Shown here: piece after piece, positions 24,562 to 36,228 of the stretch
Position numbering within the stretch: the stretch's first letter is position 1
Layout: each line of letters begins with the position of its first letter
From: Glebionis coronaria
Taxonomy: Eukaryota > Streptophyta > Magnoliopsida > Asterales > Asteraceae
Reading direction: 5' to 3'
DNA length: 64,000 bases
Assembly: GCA_025667525.1 (NCBI GenBank)
Contig: CM046877.1
Location: forward strand, 260,311,706 to 260,375,705
Position numbers and translations under genes: made by a program
The notes under the pieces: generated by a model
What the model saw: only the letters and a program-made list of their open reading frames with translations
What the model was told of the DNA's origin: nothing
Databases searched by the model: none

Positions 24562-24574
24562 AGTGTAGGGGATT
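24562..24574 (+). other. Polypurine tract of element E
   Basis: AGTGTAGGGGATT directly precedes the 3' LTR. The same tract abuts the LTR of element G (37442). Confidence 0.8.
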
Positions 24575-26224
24575 TAATAAGTGTGAAAACACTTATCCTT
24601 TTACCACTTATTTCCAATAATAACAAGACCAAAACGTGTGATTTATGTCGTAAAAGTCGGAATTATGCGTGGTTTGTGTTTTTATTGTGTTTTAGGACCA
24701 AAATATGAAAAAGGAACAAAACACGGGTTTTCACGGGCTTTTATCGAAGAAAACGGGAAAAGACGAAGTCAAAAGATCAAGAGTGCAAAAAGAACGGAAG
24801 TCCAAGGACTATTCTCAATATTTATCGAAGAAAAAGTCTAAAGACGGAAGTTTAACGAAGACGAAGAACTTAAGTCTAATAGAAGAAGAAAAATTAAAAG
24901 ACAAGTTCAAATCCCGAGACGACAAAGACAAAGAATTAAAGTCGAGTCGAGAAAACGTGAAGAAAGCAAGAAAGAAGATGCAACACATGCACTCCTTCCA
25001 CCTTCCCTATAAATACCCTCCTAATAGTCATTAGGAGGGTGGTTAGATAGTTTTTAGTTAATTTTCACTTTTTCATTTTTTCTCTAGTTTTAGAGAGAGA
25101 AAGTCTTAAACTTTCTCTCACTAAATTTCATCTTCTTTCTTAATCTTTCAAGATTAAACACTTTGTATTGCTTATTTTCATTAATCAAGTTCCATTTTTA
25201 GCTTTTATTCCTTAATATCATTCTACTTTTCTTTGATTTAAGATTGATTTTGGTGCGATTATCAATAGATCCGTGTTGTTCTTAATGATTTCGTGCTTAA
25301 AAGGTTAATCTTTTGATCATTTTATAAGTTTTCATTTGATTAAGCTTTAAGACTTTTGTGCTTATTGGCTTATTTTTATGATTAGCTTATTTACTTTATA
25401 AAAATCTTCCTTAAAAAGTCTATGTTTTTATTGTTTGATCTAAAAAGTTGCTTATTTTCGAGTCGGATAAGTTGAGTTAAGTGCTTATTTTATTCAGTTG
25501 AGTAGTTGGATTGTTAAGTTTCGGGTATTAGCTTATTTAAGTTAGCTTATTACCTAGCTTACTTGAATCCCACCATTTTCGGAAAGGGTCATAAAACCCA
25601 TTTCCGATTGCCCTTTTCCGACCAGCCCACTAGACCACCCTTTCCGATTGAGTCCAATCGGAAAAGGGTTTTGCACATTCAGATTTGCACCCCCGATATT
25701 CCGACGGTGGTTGTTTAGCTTATATTCCGATTGCCACTTTTCCATTTATTCCGATTGCGCAACCTTGTGGTATTGCGATTTGGTATTGTGAGTTATATTC
25801 CGATTGTAGTTTGCCCAATATTCCGATCACGGCTCTCACCAACTTTCCGATCAACCGATCGGAATACATTCCGATCGGGACACCTTTTTGGGCTTTATTC
25901 CGATTGGATGCATTTGCTTGATATTCCGATCTTACTTTCTTTTAGTACTTATTTTTAGAAATTTTCCAAGTGTTAGTTTTATTTAGTGTGCTCATTTTAC
26001 CTTAAAGTCTACAATCTTTTATTTTTATTCGTCATTTTAAATATTAATCTTTATTCTTCCAATTTACTCAACGACACTTTAATTACTTGCTAATAGTTTA
26101 AAACAAACAAACCAAACCATTCTCTTGATTCACCAAAAGACGATTGAGTCGCACTTTAGACCGGTTTTCAATTCCAAAAGATTCGGACGATAAGATTTTA
26201 TACCTAGCCAAAAGCGAAGTATTA
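24575..26224 (+). repeat. 3' LTR of element E
   Basis: 1650 bp, equal in length to the 5' LTR and about 98.8 percent identical by eye. It carries the TATA box at 25008-25015 and the ATTCCGAT array at about 25580-25925. One array word is ATTGCGAT here against ATTCCGAT in the 5' LTR. Confidence 0.93.
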
Positions 26225-26229
26225 CTAAG
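26225..26229. repeat. Right target-site duplication of element E
   Basis: ctaag, partner of 14997-15001. Confidence 0.9.
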
Positions 26230-26662
26230 ACTTAATTAATTTTATTACCCACATGCAAAAGAATGCATGATATGAAGTTAAGATTCTTAGAAGTGATAAT
26301 GGTGGTGAGTTTAAGAACAACCTCTTAGATGCCTTTGATGTTAATAAAGGAACTTCAAGGGAGTTTAATATAGCAAGAACTCCACAGCAGAATGGTGTAG
26401 CTAAAAGAAGAAATAGAACATGAATAGAAGCAGCTAGAACCATGTTGGGAGATTCTAGTCTACCCATTACCTTTTGGGTTGAGGCTTTTAACACATCATG
26501 TTATGTTTAGAATAGAGCCTTGGTCAATAAGTCCCACAATAAGACTCCTTATGTACTACTTTGGAATAGGAAGCCTAATATAGACTTCTTTAGGCCCTTT
26601 GGATGTCATGTAGTTATCTTGAACAATAGTGATAACCTAGGTAAGTTTAATTCCAAAGGTGA
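26230..26662 (+). pseudogene. Element A integrase, part 2 of 3
   Basis: Resumes the integrase core with [11 protein letters not shown] (second catalytic Asp present) and GVAKRRNRT, where the catalytic Glu of VAERKNRT is Lys. It ends at GKFNSKGD, where element F is inserted. Stops (for example a TGA in NRT-to-IEA) are present. Confidence 0.85.
26658..26662. repeat. Left target-site duplication of element F
   Basis: ggtga, repeated at 40758-40762. Confidence 0.88.
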
Positions 26663-26972
26663 TGTAGGTCCTTAGTTTCTTAGGATTATGCAAGTGTTAT
26701 TATTGATCTAAAGAAGGAGGGAGAGAAGAAGAACTAGAGAGAGAAAGATAGGGAGAGAAAGGAGAGAATAAGAGAAAGAAAGATGTATTGAGTGAAATGT
26801 GAAACCAACAACTAACCAACCCCCCCTAACATGCTAGGAGGGGGTATATATATCCCACCCTACATGTGGGCTTGATGGGCTATATTTTTTACATATTGGA
26901 TCACGAGCCCATACTACGTATAAATAGTTGGAGTGACCTCCTTCCTAAATACGTAAAAACGTATTTCCAACA
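26663..26972 (-). repeat. 3' LTR of element F
   Basis: 310 bp, TG...CA. A TATATATA stretch at 26845-26853 is the likely TATA box. Near its start the sense strand has an 8-bp hairpin (AAATACGT, loop TTTT, ACGTATTT). Confidence 0.9.
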
Positions 26973-26985
26973 ATATCCCCTAAGG
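26973..26985 (-). other. Polypurine tract of element F
   Basis: Minus strand reads CCTTAGGGGATAT directly before the LTR start TGTTGG. A second LTR-start plus polypurine junction (TTAGGGGGAGATTG/TTGAAAATACG) lies at about 27070-27105. Confidence 0.7.
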
Positions 26986-29890
26986 GATGTCACTCCAAGT
27001 TACAAAGTCCTATATAGTATATAGCTCTTGATCTATGCCAATAATGATGTGACCGAGAATTTCTTTGGAAAAACGTATTTTCAACAATCTCCCCCTAAGG
27101 GAGGTCACACCATTCTACAAAATTATAAACCTAGCATACTATGCTTGAGTCTTCGATCTTGTTCTTGTGAATATGATGATGAGATCTTTGACTTCGGTCT
27201 TGAGCATGTTTCCTTGCCTTGACATTGTGTATTAATCACTTGTGAAATTTGCCTCCTCGGGACTTCATGTTCCACATACTTATATATTTATAAATTCTTG
27301 AAAGCTTCAGAGTTTGATACAGCGGAAGACTTGACTTTTAGGCTTTCTTTAATTTGTTGAAGTATTAAGTGCATACAGTATAAGCATGTGTTGACAACTT
27401 CTTCTGGACTGTACACTGTAATGCCACCTTCTTGTTACGCTGCATAAGACATTTAGCAACAAAACATATACACGGATGAAATGGCCTTGAACATTTCATT
27501 TTAATTCGGTAGCATACTACCTCCGATCGGTGAAGACCGTTGGACGATATTAAATATCGTACTTGTGGCAGGTAGTTTCAATTAATAACCTCCTTGACAA
27601 GATTTCACGGGTAAACCCGTTCTCTTTATTCGACCGTCCAACTCTGACTGCGAACATAAAGAGTGACTCATTTGGATTAAATTATCCGCATGATTTGAAG
27701 CTGTCAAATCCGATTCTTGGAACAAGTTTGATTCATTAAAGAATCGCACCATCGTTGCTTTCTAGTTGTCACAAGCTTGATTCATATAGAATCTTGCACG
27801 TTACCTACCAAGTGCTGTTTGATGTTAAGACTAGAAGGATTTCCATTCATCACTATAAATATTTAATAGTATTACTCTAAATGTTCTAGAAATATCACTA
27901 AGTTATTACGTAGAGGCCTGGAACGTGTTTAAATTCATTTAAAATTTAAACCACTGTTGCTTTCCAATTATCACAAGTTTGATTCATAAAGAATCTCACA
28001 AGTCACCTACCATGAGCTTTTTGATATTCGCTCAAGAAGGATTTACATCTTCATTGTAAATACTTTCGTATTACTCATATGTTCAGGCAAGACCATGAAG
28101 ATTTTGCGTAGGACTCTTAAGATCTTTCTTACTTTTCTAGTATGTGAAGAAGCAAGGAATTATGAAAGTGTGTCCTGATGAGATATTTGATGATCTCAAA
28201 TGGCTCTAGACTCGATCGTGCATTTTGGATTTTAGTGATCGGAGGCTGGAGAGGAGTGCCACCATTTTAATACCAATTTATTCGGAGTGAATAAATCAAT
28301 AGACAATGCGTTGTCTCCGTGTGATTAAAACAAATATCTTTTGAGAGATATCTGAGTTAGCTGGGATGAGTTGTGCATTGCATCACTAGGTCCATGATGT
28401 CTATCTTCAATATCAAGCCTCATTAAAAATGATCTCAATAGCAAATGAGTTGACCTGGTTTCTGCCTAAGGTTGTAAGGAGGACTTCTTTCTTTACACCC
28501 TTTATCTTTATAATTCTTTTTCATTCATCAACCCCTTCAAGGCATACTAATACGTCATAACTAGCACCTTGTTGTGATTGTTCCAGTGCTAACTTAAGTA
28601 CTTGGTCGGCATTCAGCTATGTTCACACTCTTTCTCCATCTTTCCTAAGGACTACTATTTCTAGCTATGGAATTTCCTTGCGAAGATTCCTCCAGTTCAA
28701 GAAGAATCATTGGACTTTAACCTATCCTACCATCCTTATGTGTCCACAATCGTCACCGTCGTGAATAGAGATGTTTTGGGTAAGTTTATGTCACCATGAA
28801 ATCCATTTTGATATCCAAATCCATTTTGCTCCCCCTTAATATATGCCACGATATTCGAAAACATTTCACACATGTCGGGATGAGCCAGCACATTAAGTCA
28901 AACCATTGAATTAACTGATCTCATATTAAATCACATTTTCTCCCCCATATTAAAAATATTAACCCAATCGATGTTTTTAATATCAACTGATTTAATAACA
29001 TTTTAAGAGAATTTGGGAAGAAAAATGAAAATCCAATTATCTTCATGAATTTCACAAGCTCCCCTTCAAATTAATGAGGGTTTCCTTGAAACATAAATTA
29101 AATATCTTTTAAACACAAGTGTAAGGTATTTATCACGTGCAAAGATCATATATGATAATGTATTCACAAGATTAGCAATTTACGAGGTTGGACCTGAATA
29201 ATGGTGAACATCATATGATAGAATCGCATGGTTCTTGTTCACGAATGTTGGTCGCCTCGACACGTCTGAAGTTATCTCTTGACACCATGTGTACGATTGA
29301 TATCGTTGTCTTGACACCAGTTTGTGAACTTGGCACTTTCGGAATCAAAGATTCTGAATGCTGGACAACTGAAAGAGCTGTAGTCGCCATTTGAGTAGTC
29401 GCATCGTCGAGTATGTAGATATCAATTGTAAATTACTGCGGATTGTGGAGATGATAACTTCATAAAAACAAGATTTCTCTTATTTTAACAAATAAATGCA
29501 CTGAAACGTACATATATTCGTGTTAGATTGTGTTATTCCGTAAACACAATCCCTTACATGGTTACAAAGTAAACCATGTCCAAGAAAATTAATTCCTGTT
29601 GTTGAGTCAAAGCTTTCTGGTGAAATGCTTGACTTTAATGTGAAAGGCGGGTTACTATCTAAAATAATAGCAAGCCATTTTGAGCATGTTTTAAAACATT
29701 TAAAATTCTGCTCGAACTTTATTTATAACCACGTGTCATTGTTGAACGACATTTCTAGGATCGTAAATATTATCGATTCCAGAAGACATGCTCTTTTTAT
29801 CAAAACATTTACGAACACACAATGTTGAAAGATTTAGAAAAACCTTTTGAAAATTCTTGAAAAATTGTGTTCAACGTTTTGAAAACCAGT
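26986..29890 (-). other. 3' noncoding region of element F, rich in inverted repeats
   Basis: No convincing ORF. Many short palindromes occur: GGTAGCATACTACC (27509), CGATATTAAATATCG (27546), ACGGGTAAACCCGT (27608), GATTCATATAGAATC (27780). A segment of about 200 bp is duplicated in tandem with divergence (about 27735-27930 and 27950-28140). The rest is AT-rich and shows nothing else. Confidence 0.65.
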
Positions 29891-29899
29891 TATTTGTGC

Positions 29900-31640
29900 A
29901 TAAGAATTTGAATATCTTACTAAATGAGCTCAAGTCCGAGAAGTTGTAAACTTCCCGTTGTGAGGATAAGTTTATCATCGCAATAAACTTTCCTTTTAAC
30001 TGAAGAACAAGTTCTAAGTTGACATTTACCTAGAAATCGTTTTCATGAGCTTGAAAAACTTTTGAATGTTTTAACATAAAGCTCATGACCGAGAAAGATG
30101 AATTTCTCGTTATTAGGAAAAGTTCTCTTATTTAAAAGATTCACTTTCATTTCTGAGCTTAAAACTTGGAATGTTTTAATACAAGCTCATGACCAAGAAA
30201 ATTTAATTTCTCGTTATGAGGATAAGTTATCATAAAAGATAAGCTTTCCTAAAATTGAAATCCGAGATATAGTCTCATATTTAAATGTAATGAGCTTAAA
30301 AACTTCGAATGTTTTTAATATTAACTCATGCCCGAGAAAAATTAATTTCTCGTTGTTAGGATTAGTTATCATCGGCGATAACCTTTCCTTTATTTGAAGT
30401 TCGGGGCATAATCTGAAATATAATTATACGCCATTTACACGAGCTTAAAATCTTTGAATAATTTTAATGTTAGCTCGTGTCAGAGAAAACATAATTTCTC
30501 GTTAGTGAGGATACGTTTATGATTGGCGATAAACTTTCCTTTATTTGAAGAACGGGTCATCGTCTGACATTTAACGATGAGCCATGTAAACGAGCTTAAA
30601 ACATTTGAATAGTTTTTAATGTAAGCTTGTGTCCAAGAAAATTTAATTTCTCGTTTTCGAGGATAAGTTTATCATCGGTGATAAACTTTCCTTTATTTGA
30701 AGATCGGGTCATCGTCTGACCTTTAACGATGAACCATTTTACACGAGCTTAAAACCTTGGAATAGTTTTAACGTAAGCTCGTGTCCGAGAAAATTTAATT
30801 TCTCATTTTAAGGATAAGACATCATCGGGTTGAACTTTCCTGTCTTTTGAGATCGAGTTACAGACTGTAATGTGACTGTAAGTCATGTACACGAGCTTAA
30901 AAACCTTTGAATAGTTTTAATGAAAGCTCGTGTCCGAGAAAAGTTAATTTCTCGTTAATAAGGATAAGTTTATCATCGGCGATAAACTTTCCTTTATTTG
31001 AAGAGCGGGTCATCGTCTGATATTTAACGATGAACCATGTACACGAGCTTAAAACCTTTGAATAGTTATAATGTAAGCTCGTGTCTGAGAAAATTTAATT
31101 TCTCGTTTATGAGGATAAGTTTATCATCGGCAATAAACTTTTCTTTATATGAAGATCGGGCCATCGACTGATATTTAATGAGGAGCCATGTACATGAGCT
31201 TAAAACCTTTGAATACTTTTAAATTTAGCTCGTGTCCGAGAAAACTTAATTTCTCGTTGTTAAGGATAGTTTTATCATCTGTGATAAACTTTCCTTTATT
31301 TGAAGTCTGGGTCATCGTCTGATATGACTGTGAGCCATGTACACGAGCTAAAAACCTTTGAATAATTTTAATGATAGCTCGTGTCCAAGAAAAGTTAGAT
31401 TCTCGTTTGATAGGATAAGTTTATCATCGGCGATAAACTTTCCTTTATTTTAAGATCCTGTCATCGTCTGGCATTTAACGATGAGCCAAATACACGAGCT
31501 TAAAACATTGGAATAGTTTTAACGTAAGCTCGTGTTCGAGAAAATTTAATTTCTCGTTTTGAGGATAAGTCATCATCGGGATGAACTTTCTTGTCTTTTG
31601 AGATCGAGTTACAGACTGTAATGTGACTGTAAGTCATTGT
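29900..31640 (-). repeat. Tandem array of about 150-bp palindromic units (element F)
   Basis: Eleven to twelve units, starting at recurring CGAGCTTAAAA words at about 30440, 30590, 30743, 30890, 31043, 31196, 31345 and 31496, with more diverged units before. Each unit contains four inverted repeats in fixed order: ACACGAGCTT...AAGCTCGTGT; CGAGAAA-TTTAA-TTTCTCG type; AAGTTTATC...GATAAACTT; TCATCGT...ACGATGA. The unit near 30743-30890 and the last one share a distinct variant (GAGTTACAGACTGTAATGTG) 750 bp apart, pointing to a five-unit higher-order repeat. The array begins right after the gag-like stop at 31649. Confidence 0.9.
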
Positions 31641-31648
31641 AGGTAAGC

Positions 31649-33787
31649 TTAATCGCGAATCCCCTGAGACACTTGTTTATCCGATATCTGCTTCTTCAGT
31701 AAGCAAACTCTGAGAGTGTCCGTAGTTGAATGGTATACAATGATTGGATGTTTCGTTCTTTGATATGGGTTAGCGATATCTATCTTAGAAGCAAGTGGGG
31801 GTTCACCGTTGTGTTTTCTTATGCCAGAGGCGACCTGAGTAGATGATTCACTTGGATTAGCTGGAAAACGTTTCCCTTTATAGAAAACCTTAAGTTCAGG
31901 CTTAAGTGATGTATCATCCTTTTCAATTTCCTCCCTAGCAGTCTTAGTAGGATCGGAGACTATCCTAGTTAAAGGGCACTCGTTTCCTACAAGGGTGAAA
32001 GTTCTACTAGTAGGGTGCCAAACTTTACCAATGGGTTTGATTTTAGCTATCCGCTGAGATTTAATTCTAGCATGGGAGTTCACCTCATGGAGGAATTTCT
32101 TGACACAAGAGTCATGATTCGCCTTAAAGACACATTTCCTACATGTTTTACAAGTAGCATATCAAATGTCCGGGTAAGATATAGAATTCCTAGATGATTG
32201 ATTGATGCTCCTAGGATATGACATGCTACGGTTAGCAGTGTTGGCTAAAGTAAAAGGCATATGACTAGGTTTGAAATTCCTGTCTCTTACTTGTGTCTTT
32301 TGAATAGCTTCCCTTAGACCAAATTTGTGATGAACGTCATTTGAACTAGTTCGAGACATGTTCTTTGGACTATGTCTAGGGAAACTAGAAGCAATCATGT
32401 GATTAGTCTTGCAAAAGTTGTTATAGTCACATTGGGCCTAGGTGGTGGAGTGACTGTTCTAGAAATATGAACCATATCAACTTGGGTGGCAAACCGCGGT
32501 CTCAAGGATTGTGGTCGCTCGGATCTCAATGCAGTCGGTTGTCTGACGGAATGATTTGTAGGCGGTTTTCCCAAGATTGATGGTTTTTCAAGCTTAGTGT
32601 CCACACTAGTTCCTTTACTTTTCTTTAATTCATTTTTCAACGCAGCTATAGCAAAAACCTTCTCCTAAACCTGAGCCTTTAAAGTCTCATTCTCTTTAAG
32701 CAAGTTATCTTCGGATGCCAATTTAGATTCTGACAACTTAATTTGTTTCAAAAGATTATCCTTTTCAGCTATAGAATCTAGAACTTTTTGATCCAATTTT
32801 CGTTCAAGAATAACATTTGACCTTTAAAGTTTTTCAAAATAAGTTTTAAATTTGTTCGTTTTCTTAGAAAATTCAAGTTTGGCATCCTCAAGATCTTTTG
32901 ATTGCTGAGCTACGATCATTTCGAGCACTTTAATCTTGAAATCAGAAGCAGTTAATGAAACAGTCATAAGGCAATTATCATGATTGTTAGCATTTTGAAC
33001 ACTTTCTCCCCCATTATAACAGACATCGGATGAATCAGAAATGGTATCGCTATCACTCTTTTCCATCCCATGTTTGTCATAATTAGGTTCAAAAAGCTCA
33101 ATATGCGACATTTCATCAGCATATACATCATATACAAAATTACATTGTACCATGTTTGTAGGCTCTTCTTCATAAACGTTATGGTGTCATCATAAGAGAT
33201 GTCGGTAATATTCCCTGACGTGTTGCTGATATCATGCTTAACTGTTGGTTCCATGTCCTTGCAATCTTTAGCAGCCTCCAATTCGTCAATCGTATGAACA
33301 ATCTCCTCTTACATCTGTATCATAGATTCTTGCACTCCACTATCATACGATTGCTGAAGTCGGGATCTTTCATAAATCGCAGACGAGACCAATGTCATGA
33401 GTTTCAACAGTGTACCACGGAACTCGTGAACCTCCCAGTGTGTGTATTGAAGAAATGACTGACATATCCCTGAATTTTCAGACTTAACGACTTTGAATTG
33501 AAGAAGTGCGTAAGTTGTGTCACTAGAGCTTGATATACAGATGCCGATGCAGAGTGGTTAAATGCTTCATTGTGGAGTTGCTTTGCGATTTGGTTCAAGT
33601 TGAGGAACATCGATTCCACGAAAATATGACGATCTTGACCGAAGATTGTCACAAACTCGCTTCCTCCTTGAAGCCATGAAATGGTTACAAAATGATACTG
33701 AAGCATTCGAAATGAAGTGATACCACTTTCTCTAGCTTTGTCTTGCATTAAATTCAATTCTCCTTCTCGATATGTCGAGAGCAACAA
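31649..33787 (-). pseudogene. Gag-like region of element F (several frameshifts)
   Basis: Segments in three frames: 33404-33787, 32964-33281, 32824-33153, 32395-32640, 32162-32398 and 31649-32083. The middle part is helical, with Glu/Lys repeats (VAQQSKDLEDAKLEFSKK). Then come a Pro/Arg-rich part (SILGKPPTNHSVRQ), a Cys-His cluster around 32140-32165 (KCVFKANHDSCVKKF) and KVWHPTSRTFTLVGNECPL. This series resembles the gag part of Tork-type copia polyproteins that I recall from Asteraceae. No protease or pol follows. Family assignment is from memory and moderate. Confidence 0.65.
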
Positions 33788-33838
33788 GTCTATTAAAATT
33801 CGATGTGAAAATGAATATAAGGATTACTTGGGTCGAGG

Positions 33839-34000
33839 AAAAATCCGTCTTCACTTTCAAAATTTTCTTTTCTCGGTCGTGTCAAAATATGAAAAAATCC
33901 GTCTTCACTTTCAAAATTTTCTTTTCTCAGTCGTGTCAAAATATGAAAAATCCGTCTTTACTTTCAAATTTTCTTTTCTCGGTCGTGTCAAATATATTTT
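33839..34000 (-). repeat. Three tandem copies of a 55-bp repeat
   Basis: Units begin AAATCCGTCTTCACTTTC at about 33841, 33895 and 33949. They lie just upstream of the gag-like region of F and end in a short TTTTGTCACGTTGTCACGTC stretch. Confidence 0.85.
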
Positions 34001-35264
34001 GTCACGTTGTCACGTCACTTTTGTCACATCACTTTGTCCAGACTATAACTAAAATATAACTTAATATCACAAATTTTATTCAAAATAAAAAATTTGATAT
34101 AAAAATTTGGATATAAGGTTTATAAGGGCACACATCCCAATAAAAAAATGAAATGTTGTGTCTATGTTGTGTATATGTTGTGTGATGTGTCTATGTTGAA
34201 GGTCCACGTGTTTAATATACCCAGTCCACAACCCCTAATAAATATTAATCCCTATTTTTACTCACCCCCTAATCACACATCTCAAACACAGTATACTCCG
34301 CCCCTTAATTATCTCTCCCAATCACAGTCAAACAACATAGCCCTAATCCTCCCTCTTAGTTATGTCCGCCCCCTTCTTTGACTCAACAAAACATGCAGTC
34401 ACCAAATTGCCACAATCCTTAATCTACTAGACATAATCTCCATCAATCTCAATCTTCATCTAACGCCCCATTCATACACTCCAATATATCAAGAGGACTC
34501 ACGTATCTTTCTTCTATTTTCCATCATACATCAAAACCACTGAAACGAATCAAGTGTATCGAATGAGTAAAATGAATCAAATGAATCATTCTCATTAGAT
34601 CATCTACAACTCAATTAAATCGTATCAATCCGAATAATTAATCCATGAAGAACAAAGGCGTGGCTTCAAGATCTCTAAATGAGGTCTCGGGTAGGTTTGA
34701 TGTGTTGCATGTCGTTGATTCCCGTTTATTTTTTTGAATCGAAACACAATATTGATTATAACAATCTTGTTATTAATCTTTATTTTATTTCGTATATAAA
34801 AGTGGTTTAAAAACCAAACAAACACAAATCTGCGATGAATAGAAGTTTCGTTTGTATCGATCTAAAAAGATCCCGTCATGTCTTTGTAAGACACGTACGA
34901 AACTCAATCTGAGATTAATTAACTTATGTTTTAAATGTTTTCTTGTTTTGGATATTGATTATATTTGGGATTAGGAGATGATGGTCTTAGGTATAGATTA
35001 TTGTGGAGTAATAAGGTTGAGTAGATGGGTCTGTGTTTGAGTCTCAGTCTGTTTAGAGATCGAGTCAATTTTGTGTTCGATTGAGTTTGGTTTCGATTAA
35101 AAACATCTAATGTTTTGTCGAGGCTGTTGAGACGATAGTTTGTTATGTTTGAGTCGGATGGTGTAAGATTCTGTTTTGTGTCGAAGGTGTTGTGTCAGGC
35201 GAGTCTAGGCGAGTCTAGGTGTGGAGTCAAAGTTTGAGTCCAGTCAATACCTATCGCAATGTAA
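34001..35264 (-). other. Leader of element F, no gene seen
   Basis: AT-rich sequence with pyrimidine-rich parts (34240-34380). I see no supportable ORF or structure. Confidence 0.55.
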
Positions 35265-35690
35265 CTAAAAAAATTCGACGTCGCAATACTTATTATATTC
35301 CCATCGCAATAACAGTCATATGCATCACAATATTTATTGTATTCCCATCGCAATAACAGTCATATGCATCGCAATATCAAACAATTTTATCTCAATATTC
35401 ACCAAAATTACACCATCGCAATATCACCCATCGGAATACCCATCGCAATATCACCCGTCGGAATACCCATCGCAATATCACCCATCAGAATATGAGATTG
35501 GAATGTCTATCGCAATAATGGATCGGAATGTCTATCGCAATATCGATCGGAATACACGATCGGAATCACGATCAGAATAAGCGATCGGAATCACGGTCAC
35601 AATATACAATCGGAATAATCTATCGGAATGTTCGGTCGCAATGTAGAAACCCTAAGGTTTTTGCGATCACAATATTCCGATCGTAATGTG
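35265..35690 (-). repeat. ATT(C/G)CGAT word array in the leader of F
   Basis: About 25 copies, in plus as ATCGCAAT and ATCGGAAT, often alternating, spaced 8-25 bp. On the element's sense strand they read ATTGCGAT and ATTCCGAT, the same word and orientation as in the LTR of E. A regular 16- to 19-bp sub-repeat (CCATCGCAATATCACC) occurs three times at 35412-35490. Confidence 0.85.
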
Positions 35691-36083
35691 TATAATGACA
35701 AAAATGACACATCACAATATCAAAACAAATATACCCATAGACAAAATCTTGATAAAGATGATATTATACTGATACTCAGATGCCAAAAGTTTATGAACTA
35801 TAGACGAAACTGATACTCATATATGACAAAAGTTTATCTTGATATAAAAAATTGAGACACAAATTGAGACAAACGTTGATAAAAAACTATAAAGAGAAAA
35901 TTGTGAACTTTAAAGAAAAACATTATAATATAAAAACCATTTTGCCCTTAAAACTTAAACTGAATGTAAGAGATAGACGATAAACTGAAAGTAAGAGATA
36001 GACGAGAAATAAATTGTGAAAGAAGAAAATTTTTACCACCAAATAAATAGATAAAAACACGTAAATCCAAAGATTCAACTATA

Positions 36084-36096
36084 GCTCTTGATACCA
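36084..36096 (-). other. Primer binding site of element F
   Basis: Minus strand TGGTATCAAGAGC, close to the initiator tRNA-Met complement TGGTATCAGAGC with one extra A, two bases inside the LTR. Confidence 0.75.
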
Positions 36097-36098
36097 AT

Positions 36099-36228
36099 TG
36101 TAGGTCCTTAGTTTCTTAGGATTGTGCAAGTGTTATTATTGATCTAAAGAAGGAGGAAGAGAAGAAGAACTAGAGAGAGAAAGCTAGGGAGAGAAAGGAG
36201 AGAATAAGAGAAGGAAAGATGTATTGAG
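36099..36228 (-). repeat. 5' LTR of element F, inner part
   Basis: Matches 26663-26795 of the other LTR. It is cut by element G. The last 100 bp or so are repeated on the far side of G at 40479-40580. Confidence 0.85.

Larger units (their letters stand above)
15002..26224 (+). mobile_element. Element E: Athila-like Ty3/gypsy element, complete with TSD
   Basis: Two 1650-bp LTRs flank PBS, gag-protease, RT-RNase H-integrase, a 2-kb noncoding 3' region and a polypurine tract. A 5-bp TSD (ctaag) flanks it. The gag, the DLGASINLMP protease, FMDD reverse transcriptase and integrase without chromodomain fit the Athila branch. No env-like ORF is seen between pol and the 3' LTR. The LTRs differ at roughly 20 of 1650 positions by eye, so E is the youngest layer; using the grass rate of 1.3e-8 it would be about half a million years old, and that rate may not apply here. 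Confidence 0.93.

Noticed and set aside
29188..29828. Short plus-strand frames in F
   Set aside because: Antisense to F, short, AT-rich and without recognisable domains.
29900..31640. CRISPR array
   Set aside because: Units are contiguous, 150 bp, without unique spacers of constant size, and lie inside a plant retrotransposon.
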